A stretch of 64,000 bases of DNA, taken from NCBI GenBank assembly GCA_947561715.1, contig OX387198.1, forward strand, positions 16,306,001 to 16,370,000, read 5' to 3'. A program made the translations under genes and the position numbers. Below the pieces are notes generated by a model that saw only the letters and a program-made list of their open reading frames with translations, was not told the origin of the DNA and ran no database searches. Origin of the DNA: Ascidia mentula. Taxonomy: Eukaryota > Chordata > Ascidiacea > Phlebobranchia > Ascidiidae. Of the stretch, positions 55,582 to 64,000 are shown in pieces. Every line of letters starts with the position of its first letter. The stretch's first letter is position 1.

Positions 55582-56587
55582 TGTCGCCGCACAACACATG
55601 TATATACTAAAAAAGGCCCAAAGCGTATAACTATATTATGACCGAGAGTTAAAACCAAAGTCACTGTAATCACGCGTTCAACGCATGTCCAAGTTGTGAT
55701 GTCCAATAAAACGACATGGGAAAAAAGAAGAACTCATTTCCGGTTTAGGTCAATTCCTGACCGGACAATTTAATAGGAAAAACCTGCCGAGCTGGTGGCA
55801 GGTGAAAAAATTGTAGCCGGTAGAAGCAGCCACACTATAGATGGGTTATAAACCATGTAATTTGGGTAATAAAGTCATATAGGTAACTTAGGCAACCAAA
55901 CTAACTATGTAAATCAAGTTAAAATAATTACAGACATTTCTTTGGCAAATAATAAATGAAGGTTGATTTAAACACAAGTACTTCTTTCGCAAATGATAAA
56001 TAAAGCTAAAATAAACATAACTACTTTTAGTTATTCTGAAAACAAAGTCTACCTATACATAAATACCCTATTAGGGCACTTAGTTAATTAAGCTATATAA
56101 ATAACTGACGTAATCGACCAAATCGGTCAACTTCAAGTTGCATTCAAGTTGCGCAACAACCGCAGACTATATAAGCAGATCGACTAGCGCCTGCCAAATC
56201 AGTGTGTTTTAACTGTTGCTGTGTAAGGGTCTAGGTTGTTGGTTCTGATTCAGTACACTGTATAGGAGCCCCAATTGTACTGTACTGTACTTGGATTTAT
56301 TCGTTGGATTATATCAATAAATGGATTTATGAACAACTTTGGACTGGCTTGAAGCTTGGTGGATGTATGTGTTTAGTCGGGAGTTAGACTATTTAGAAGA
56401 CGCACAGACTTGTGTAAAGGAGTTCTTTAACTCCAACAGTAAACCTTGAGATAGAGAAGGCAAGTTGCCTATACGAGGCCGAGTTGCCAACGAGACTCAG
56501 TCGGATCCCTTGGGGTGCGAGGCCGAGACGCAGTCGTACCCCACGGTCACCCAGCGGGGACATACCCCGACAACGGGTAAACCGACA
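55582..56587 (+). repeat. 3' LTR of the 6.2-kb element
   Basis: Preceded by the polypurine tract gcgggggggtatta and followed by cagg, the target duplication. TATA box at 56168-56175. Confidence 0.94.
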
Positions 56588-56945
56588 CAGGAATCCTGAG
56601 GATCGATCGAACAAAGAGATTTTATCACGAACGGAGTCGTCCCCATTACTTTATCATCCACATAAATAAGTTGTTCAATTTTGTGTAAAGGTGCATTTTT
56701 GCATTTAGCTCTAATAAATTTTGCCTTGTTTTCACCATGTTACGTACTGGAACATTTATAGACTTCAGTTCGTGTCGCACACAGATATGTCACGTCACGA
56801 TTTCATGTGTACCGCGGTATGCACAACACCAGACTATATATTATTTCATTCTTCTAACAAATTTTTCATTGCCTCTGTTAGGACTAATCCAATAAACTTC
56901 GTCAGTAAATCCCATAATTTTTCAACTGCACCAGTTAATGTCCTA
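56588..56945. other. Displaced 3' flank of zinc-finger gene 6
   Basis: Continues the zinc-finger 3' flank interrupted by the LTR element (aggaatcctgaggatcgatc, accgcggtatgcacaacacc, ctgcaccagttaatgtccta). It is interrupted again at 56946 by the DNA element. Confidence 0.7.
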
Positions 56946-57296
56946 CACTGTCAACCAGTTTGGGTCGAAAAAGCCCAAAAAAATTGGGTCTGTTCATTGG
57001 GAAACCCAAAATATTTTTTGGGTTATTCATACCCAAAAATTTTTGGGTTAAATATCTTCTTACCCTATAGATTTACCCAATAATCTTTGGGTAGAAACAC
57101 ATTCGACCCAATTTTATCTGTTCACTATTTTGGGTTTAAATTCACTATACCCAGAATCTGTGTCATTTTTTGCCCATTAATCATAGACATTGCACAGCTT
57201 GTTTTTTCGAAGAATCACATTTATTGTTTCTTGTCATTCTTTAGAAAGAACATGAACATTTAAAATAACTACAGTCAACACAAATAACTACAGGCT

Positions 57297-59158
57297 TATT
57301 TTGTCAAGTTGAAGTTTTAACTCACGCACTGAATCATACATTGAGTTTTCAGGAATATTAAGCAGATATGTTTGAAGAAATTGCAGTGTTTTGGTAATAT
57401 GTGGGCAGTATTGATAATTGAGAATATAATACACAGCAAATAAAGCTATGATGCCTTTAGAAATGCTGTCCACACTGAGCACAGGGTTCTTCTCCGCAAA
57501 AAGTGCAATTTTTTTGCGGCAAGAAAATGTCTCCATATACAATCAACACAGTTTGTTGCCGATCTCGGCCCTGGTATCTTCAAATGTTGTGTTGGCCTAA
57601 ATAGTAAAACAATTTAGTTACATACTCAGTTACTATTAGCCTGTGCTAAATAATAAGGATGCTGCTTCCCAATACCTAAATTGTACTTTTTACACTATGC
57701 CCAATTTTAAATAATTATGCACAGAATAACTTTTTGGAAGCTAATAGCCTTGCTAGTCTTGTGGAGTACATTAGGTCAATAAAAAAACTGCCCTCACACT
57801 AATGACCTGGCCAATGACCCAAACAACAACAAAAATTTTCCATGAAAATATGAAATATGATTGCTTATACTTACAGGGCACAAATCTAGCAAATACCACT
57901 CCTGCCGACTTGCTGTTTTGTATTGGACTTCGATTAAGTACACAAAAGTAATCTTCTAACCATAAAGTGAACATCTACAAAAACAAAAATTTTGTAACAT
58001 TTTTATGTGATAGTTTTTTCAGGCTTACCAGTAAAGCAATCATTCTCATCAAATGGCAAAAAGTCCAATATTTTTTTCATATAGGATGTTTTGTTTGGTT
58101 TTCCCGAAGAATATTTAATAATTGTTTGAAACAAGTTTTTGGCAATGCTGTTCAAAGCAGCTTCATCAGTAAAATTTTGTTTTCTTTTAAATTCACGAAG
58201 CAACTACAAGAAATAGAAATTACATTAAATTCAGTCCATAAATTTACAGTACCGCAGTCAAGCTATGGTTCAAAGCCGCTACAAATTGGCAAGTCAGAAG
58301 AAGATTTAAAGAATCAGCAGTGGAGCTCTGACTTGTCAATATGTGGCTTTGATGTATATGTAACAAAAATACATTAAAATACAATTAACATACCTCGTTG
58401 TACATAGTTAAAGCTGGCCATTCTTTTATTAATGTCACAAGAGAAGGATTATTTTCCAAAACAAAGTTTTTGCAGACACAAAATGTTTCCTCCATTTTTT
58501 CTGCAATAAGTTTTTTATTGCGCAGCAAAGTTTTTTTAAATTCATGCAGCAGGATCTAAAATAATCAAGTCAAAAATCCATCATAACAAAGCTTTAAAAA
58601 GTTTAAATCCATACTTCTTTTGCCTCGTCATACAAGTTTTCGCCCTGTGTATGTACTTCATTTGATTGATGAGAAACCTTTCTTCGCTTTAAAGGAGGGT
58701 TGTTATATGCTCTTTTGATTTAGGGGTACCCATGACACTTCCGCTGTTTTTTAGCATGCACATTTAATCGGTCTGATATATTTTTGTACCAAAATGCCTG
58801 TGAAATGTAAATAAATAAGCATGGTTATTGAATTACTTGGTAAGTTATACTTCACTCTAACCTTGCCATCTGTTGCACCTAGTCCAAGACGAGCTGATTT
58901 GTACTATTCCAAGAAAGCATCTAAACGCCTCGTTCTTTAGATGTCGGCATGGTCTGCAAAATATATATATATAGCTTATAGCCTACCTTTTCCAAGTTAA
59001 GTGTAATTTATCAAAGCTTTGGCAATTTTTTCACGTTTAAAGAAGTATATGTAAAACTTACTCTCAATTTCAGCATTTATTTGAAGAACTTCCCCTTGTG
59101 GGACATCTTCCAGAGTAGTCTTGACAAAATCAATTAAACCCTGGATGCTTAAATCCAT
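57297..59158 (-). pseudogene. Decayed multi-exon gene inside the DNA element, function unknown
   Basis: Exons read on the minus strand: 59158-59062 (starts MDLSIQGLIDFVKTTLEDV), 58953-58862, 58797-58615, 58555-58394 (SLVTLIKEWPALTMYNE), 58203-58029, 57974-57875 (WLEDYFCVLNRSP) and about 57598-57297 (GIIALFAVYYILNYQYCPHI, stop). Most phases join correctly. Stops interrupt the second exon (TAA, TAG), the third (TAA) and the last (TGA), and the junction before the sixth exon is one base off. The layout recalls an uncharacterised animal protein family, abundant in fish genomes, with an EWPAL block and a C-terminal block on tyrosine-rich YPK-like sequence. I offer that as a lead only. No DDE or RNase-H-like catalytic motif is evident, so it may be cargo and not a transposase. 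Confidence 0.6.
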
Positions 59159-59159
59159 A

Positions 59160-59870
59160 CTAAGTCTTTTTCACTTTTTTTGATTAACTCACAAAATGAT
59201 ACACGAAACAGCTTACAACACTACCTGTAATTAAGAAAAAGGCGCGCCCAAACGTTCGGTATCACGTTTGCACAGGTAGCGACAAAGAAGTTCAAAGAAC
59301 TAAGACTGGGGAGGCAAGTTAGTTTGGCGCCCTTTTCAGTGAGCAGTCAGGCGTGACGCGCACATTGTTTGAACTTTAAAAAAATAATTTTGAAACACAA
59401 GAATTGTTTTAAAAATGTTTTTGTACTTCACACGGTTGAAGGATTGTAAATTAGAATTTTTTTTATAGTTTTAATGGTAAATCTGTTTCGTCGAGCAGAT
59501 TTCAATAAAATTCAGATAATTCAAGTGGTTTATTTTCACAAGATTGAGATTTATTATGAGCTCATTATGAGGATAAAACACCATAGTAAGAGTATAATAC
59601 AAATAAACTATTTTTAATTCTATCGCAGCATTACGTAATCAACCGGTGTCAAAAACATTTCGCAGCAGCGAGTGGTGCAAACAAAAGTTCTAACGGCGTA
59701 AAGCGATTTGTAGCTATGCCGTATGAATGAAATTTTTGTCATTCTTTCTTTATAAGCTAGCTAGCCCTTAAACTGACATGTATGCAAACCATACCGACGA
59801 TGTACGGTTCAGACTTGTTTGCAAAATTGATAATGTATGGTAAAATAAAACAAAAAAAATAACCCAATTT
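59160..59870. other. Non-coding right part of the DNA element
   Basis: Upstream of the decayed gene's ATG. A GC-rich spot (aaggcgcgcccaaacgttcg, near 59240) may mark its promoter. No ORF is supported. The subterminal ACCCAAA repeats start at about 59862. Confidence 0.45.
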
Positions 59871-60071
59871 TTTTGGGTACAGTACAAGCATCACTTTACC
59901 CAAACACTTTTGGGTAAACAACAGTAAGCCCAATAATTTTGGGCATAATTATTTGGGTAACTTTCCTTTGGGTATAAATCATAAAGCAGCATTTTACCCA
60001 AAAACTTTGGGTATGTTAACATTGTACCCAAAGTTGCCTTTGCAATTTTACCCAAATTAGTTTACAGTGTA

Positions 60072-60567
60072 TAACATATTAATGAATCTTAAACGATATA
60101 ACTGTTTTTGAAAAGTCTGCAGCATCCAACATCAAATCTGAATTGAAGGAAAAACATGGTTTAATCCAAATGCTGTGTATCATCCTTACACAATCGATTA
60201 TTAATTCATCATAATTCCTGGTGGTCAAAATCCTTTTTTCAGTTTATTATCAGAAAAGAAAACAGTAAAGCGACGCTTTTAGGGACTCGAACGTTCGTTA
60301 AAGAAATTTGCACGATTTAAAAGGAGTACAGTCACTTACACTTCAATCATAGCTCTAAAAACCATATGATTCTTCCAAAAAGTTTGAGGTTACTTCCCCC
60401 TTTCAAGACAAGACAGGCATTTGAAATTATGAGAAAGTCTGGTTGGCAATTGCTAAAATGCTGCATAGGAAATTTATAGATAGTTTGGATTAAAAACGTT
60501 TCTTCGCGTGTCTTAAAAAAGCTGAAAAATCAGTGTTGGAAAAGGGACAATATTTTGCCCACCATTG
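60072..60567. other. Zinc-finger unit 3' flank plus unique DNA
   Basis: The first 120 bases continue the flank split by the DNA element (gttttgaaaagtctgcagca, atcctt). From about 60190 to 60560 the sequence is not found in the other units; no ORF. Confidence 0.5.
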
Positions 60568-61830
60568 ATTTGCTCTGCGCCTTTGAAGCCGCTCTTCAAC
60601 GCTTCGACATAGATAAACAAGCAGATACCGACCATGTTCGTAGCAAAATTTCTAAATTTAAAAAGCCAAATTACCACCTTGAATGGGAAGAATCGGAGAC
60701 TACAAGAATTTAAAGAATGACATCAACATATCCAAGGCAGCAGACAAAAAAACACTGGGACTCCTATGCTCTCTATGTCGATGACACGCACTTCATCATA
60801 GCGAAAGACAAGGTCACAGGGTATCATAATCATGTCGAACCATTTCGAACCCACAATTAAGTTTTAGAGAAACACCACAAGACCAGCATTTATCATTCTT
60901 GGACATAAATGTCACTGCACAACCACACGGGAAACTTACCTCCTCAATTTTTTCAAGCCTGCACACACAAACCGCTACTTACAATATACCTCACACCATC
61001 CGAAACATCAAAACCATACTGTGGCCAGAACCTTATATACAGAACGATTACACATATTGGCGATCCACACACTCGGAGAGTTGAAAGCAAATACATTCGC
61101 AACGTCTTAAAACTAAACAAGTTCCACACTAACCTAAGTCGCACACCCCACATAAACATACACAGCATTCACTAACATACCATATGTACAAAGAGTTTCT
61201 GAGCGCATTTCAAGAATAACTAACCCCACTGAAGTAAAAGTGGCGACGAAACCGTTATGTATTTTACAAAACATGCTTCCCAAACCAAAAGACTGTGATT
61301 CCATGCCTTAAATGACGGGCGGTTTACTAAATGCCTTACCTTGATTGCAACACAGTTTACATTGGCTAAATCTATTTTGACGTACCTTATTAAGCAGCCG
61401 TAGCCAATATGGAACCCAATAACTCTACTCTATGTGCCCACATGCTTGAAACTGACCACCGTATTAATTATAAGGAAGCAAAAGAATTGAAACAAGAAAC
61501 AATTTTGGCAAAACGGTTGGTCGTGGAAAATTATTTCATTAATTCGCTTCCTAATGTGTTAAATCGTTTTGATAGAAAAATACTTTCGCCCGTGTTTCGC
61601 AATTTTGCCTGTAACCATTCTTGACTCTTGTTTCCCATGTTTGGCCGTTTGAACCGTAATTGATTTATGTCCAGCTGTGTTATAGCTGTTGCGCCCCTTT
61701 GTAATTTTACGTCGCTAAATTACTTGCCTTTTGGTTCTCTACTGTGTTTGTTTTATTCTCTGATGAATTCTAGTCGTTCGTACAGGCGAAACGTCACAAA
61801 ATACAATCTGTTTCAACAAAAAGTGTGTAT
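60568..61830 (+). pseudogene. Penelope-like element relic D (most complete copy)
   Basis: Contains, in order, the N-terminal reverse-transcriptase block (QRFDIDKQADTDHVRSKIS), the catalytic ALYVDDTHFIIA near 60773, the thumb-like block (SIFSSLHTQ, RNVLKLNKFHTN), a linker with RRVES and KVAT, and the GIY-YIG C-terminal frame at 61409-61624 (LETDHRINYKEAKEL). It ends in the tail ctgatgaattctagtc and caggcgaaacgtcac. The palm core between the first two blocks is missing, exactly as in relic A, and stops abound. Confidence 0.8.
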
Positions 61831-62012
61831 TTGTTGTTTTTTATCAGAAGAACTTCAGATTTGTATTTCACAAAGAATTTTGTGTAAAGTTCATAAAGAA
61901 ATATTACTTTCATATCCTCTAAACCCAATAGTTTCCAACAGAATAATGAAAAATCCAAGTGAAATTTGTACTTTGAACCGAGTAATCCTGCCGTAAGACA
62001 ACATTTCATCTA

Positions 62013-62352
62013 ATGTTCTCTTTTTTCAAATGCACAACTTGCGAAAAATGTTTCAGAACTTCTACGCATGTCAAAATCCACAGACGAACTCATACTGGAG
62101 AAAAACCTTACAAGTGCACGATTTGCAAAAAAGAATTCACTCAAAAAGGAAATCTAAGAGTTCATCTTCAAATTCATACTGGAAAAAAACCTTTTCGTTG
62201 CGATATTTGCGAAAAATGTTTTAGATCAAAGTCTGAGGTCAAAAACCATTGAGAGAAACCATACAAGTGCACATTTTGTTCAAAACTGTTCAGCATTATA
62301 AGCAATCGAGACAGGCACCTCCTTATTCACACTAAAAGGAAGTCGTTGAAAT
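62013..62352 (+). pseudogene. C2H2 zinc-finger gene 7, 5'-truncated fragment
   Basis: Begins abruptly in the first finger (FKCTTCEKCFRTSTHVKIH) right after Penelope-derived 3' DNA; the common leader and ATG are missing. Two further fingers follow, then a deletion removes part of a linker and creates a TGA (EVKNH then stop). The last finger and the usual C-terminus HTKRKSLK follow in the same frame. It looks like a recombination product between a Penelope relic and a zinc-finger unit. Confidence 0.85.
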
Positions 62353-62664
62353 AAATTAAATTGTCAGGAATCGTGAAGATGGAGCAAACCGATTTGATCA
62401 CGAACGCAGTCGTCTCCGTTACTTTCTTATCCACATAAATAAGATGTCTAAATTTGTGTAAAAGTTCATTTTTACATTTAGCTCCAATAACATTTGTCTT
62501 TTTTTCACCATGTTCCGTACGATTATTTCTGATTAATTACTAATGCATTAGCGTCAAGTATCGTTCGATGTCGTAAGTCAGTTTACGTCAACTCCGACAG
62601 ATGTTGCGCTCAAAATCACCCAAATCAAATTACAAAAAACACAACACTGCATGAACTCCCGATA

Positions 62665-63570
62665 GAAAAGGTCACAGGGTATCGTAATCATGTCGAACCA
62701 TTTAGAATCCACAATTTAAGTTTAGAGAAACACAAGATCAGCTTGGACGTAATGTCACTGCACAATCACACATGAAATTCACCACCTCAATGTTTTCAAG
62801 CCTGCACACACAAACCGCTACCGACAATACACCTCACACCATCCGAAACATCAAAAACACACTGTGACCAGAACCTAATATAACAGAACGTATTGGCGAT
62901 CAACTCACTCGAAAGGTTCAACGTAAACACATTCGGAACGTCTTAAAACTAAACAAGTTTCACACTAACCTAAATCTCAAACTCCACATACACAACATGC
63001 CCACACAAACATACACAGCATTCACTAACATACCATGTGTACAAGGAGTTGGTGAGCGGAAATTAGGAATACGTAACGCCACTGAAGTAAAAGTGGCCGC
63101 GAAACCGTTGTGTACTTGCTTCCCAACCAAATACTGTAATTCCATGCTCAAATTACCGGCGTGGTTCACCTTGACTTGATTGCAACACAGTTTACATTGT
63201 CCAGACTAAATGTATTTTGACGTCCCGTATGAAGCAGCCGTAGGTAATATGGAACCCAATAAATCTGCTCCATGTGCCCACATGCTTGACACCGACCACC
63301 GTATCAATTGGAAGGGGGCAAAAGAATTGAAACAATAAACAATTCTTGCGGAACGGTTGGTCGTGTTCCGCAATTTTGCCTGTAACCATTCTTGACATTT
63401 GTTTCCCATGTTTGGCCGTTTGACCCGTGATTGATGTTATCCAGCTGTGTTTTAGCTGTTGCGCCCCTTTGTGCTTTTTCGTCGCTAAATTACTTGCCCT
63501 TGGGTTCGTTTTGTTCTCTGAAGAATCTTAGTCGTTCGCACAGGCGAAACGTCAGGAAATACAGTCTTTT
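62665..63570 (+). pseudogene. Penelope-like element relic E
   Basis: Starts, like relic B, after the catalytic block (aaggtcacagggtatcgtaa), runs through the linker and the start of the GIY-YIG region (tgattgcaacacagtttaca), and has a shortened C-terminal part: a stop and a deletion remove the ENYFINSLPN segment. The tail at 63519-63560 has gaagaatcttagtc and caggcgaaacgtcagg. Very close to relic B overall, so the two blocks share a recent origin. Confidence 0.78.
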
Positions 63571-64000
63571 TAACAAATGTATATATTTCTTAATTTTCAT
63601 CAGAAAACGTCAGATTTGTATTTCACAAAAAAAATGCTTAAAACTACAGCAAAATGTCTTTATTATTTTGCCCAGGTTGAGAACCTACGTAATAGATAGT
63701 AATAGACCTAAGTAATAGATAAGCCCCTTTACATGGGCGTAAGCCCCTTTACATAGGCAGATCAATTTTATTCTAAGAAAAAATCCGCACATATTTACAT
63801 GGCGCTCACTACGCAAAAGTTTTACATGGTAACGCAACCAATTGTTTTTTCACCGTTAACGAAAAGTATATGAAATAAGGATTTTTCAACTCAAAAACGT
63901 TGGTCAATGTTTTGCTCATGACGTAACACATTGGGATTGCCTGTACCAGTGCTAATGGTGTTACAGCGAAGATTAAGTTGTCCATGTTTCCCGCCACTTT
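63571..64000. other. Start of another duplicated upstream flank (cut by window end)
   Basis: Nearly the same as 39801-40215 (aatagataagccc, catatttacatggcgctcac, cattgggattgcctgtacca). Another zinc-finger gene may follow beyond the window. Confidence 0.6.

Larger units (their letters stand above)
50431..56587 (+). mobile_element. LTR retrotransposon with gag-protease but no reverse transcriptase (CsRn1-like Ty3/gypsy)
   Basis: A 6.2-kb element with LTRs of about 1005 bp, flanked by the 4-bp duplication CAGG (50427-50430 and 56588-56591). Removing it restores the zinc-finger 3' flank (gtcaggaatcctgaggatcg). It has a primer-binding-like tggtgcccag after the 5' LTR, a 10-bp minisatellite in the leader, one long ORF with Gag and aspartic protease, about 1.3 kb without coding sequence, and a polypurine tract (gcgggggggtatta). 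The CHCC zinc motif and 4-bp duplication resemble the CsRn1 clade. Without reverse transcriptase and integrase it needs a helper. The LTRs differ at only four or so positions, so it moved recently. Confidence 0.92.
56946..60069 (-). mobile_element. 3.1-kb TA-flanked DNA element with ACCCAAA/TTTGGGT subterminal repeats
   Basis: Ends CACTGT...ACAGTG, flanked by TA on both sides (56944-56945, 60070-60071). Comparison with the empty site at 35133 (cctataccatattaa) confirms the insertion. Imperfect terminal inverted repeats extend about 28 bp (CACTGTnAACnAnTTTGGGT). Inside each end, over about 200 bp, lie roughly ten copies of TTTGGGT or ACCCAAA, often as palindromes such as acccaaaaatttttgggt. 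These look like protein-binding sites. A seven-exon decayed gene occupies 57297-59158 on the minus strand. I cannot assign the element to a known superfamily. Confidence 0.8.

Noticed and set aside
57288..57542. Single-exon gene at the left of the DNA element
   Set aside because: It is the last exon of the seven-exon gene; it has a preceding acceptor and an upstream stop in the same exon.

Overview
This is animal nuclear DNA. It is AT-rich, its genes are split by GT-AG introns, and it is crowded with transposable elements. The gene content (a NACHT-LRR receptor with phase-0 LRR exons of 54 codons, a MAM-domain protein, an SLC2-type sugar transporter, tandem C2H2 zinc-finger genes) suits an invertebrate deuterostome. 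An ascidian such as Ciona is my best guess, but this is inference; nothing here proves the species.

Layout. 0.4-2.7 kb (minus): an SGNH-hydrolase gene with an 81-bp coding repeat and an unknown ORF downstream. 3.3-5.1 kb: a satellite of about nine 206-bp units. 5.7-14.4 kb (plus): an NLR gene; five 5' exons join in consistent phase into a 743-codon NACHT region, followed by intact and decayed LRR exons and an old inverted repeat. 15-18.3 kb: a dead integrase fragment, a tRNA-derived repeat and a hammerhead-like motif. 18.5-21.4 kb: a young Ty3/gypsy element, its LTRs differing at one site, lacking protease and reverse transcriptase, with a broken integrase and a nested element. 21.5-22.5 kb: the last three exons of a MAM-domain gene. 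23.5-24.8 kb: two more tRNA-derived repeats. 25.4-26.4 kb: the first zinc-finger gene. 27.5-33 kb (minus): an SLC2 transporter gene plus a partial duplicate.

33.3-64 kb (plus): a zinc-finger cluster. Including the copy at 25.4 kb there are seven single-exon C2H2 genes or fragments, three of them open and the others damaged. They sit in duplicated blocks that also carry a 5' leader-like block, a shared 3' UTR and a decayed Penelope-like element with YVDD and GIY-YIG relics. Two recent insertions interrupt these blocks: a 6.2-kb LTR element with gag-protease but no reverse transcriptase, placed 15 bp after the stop of one zinc-finger gene, and a 3.1-kb TA-flanked DNA element whose ends are packed with ACCCAAA/TTTGGGT motifs and which carries a seven-exon decayed gene.

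The genes do not form a pathway. The common theme is co-amplification of zinc-finger genes with retroelement fragments, and miniature inverted-repeat elements carrying hammerhead-like cores. Exon borders were placed by eye from splice sites and phase; family calls come from motif recognition, not from searches.
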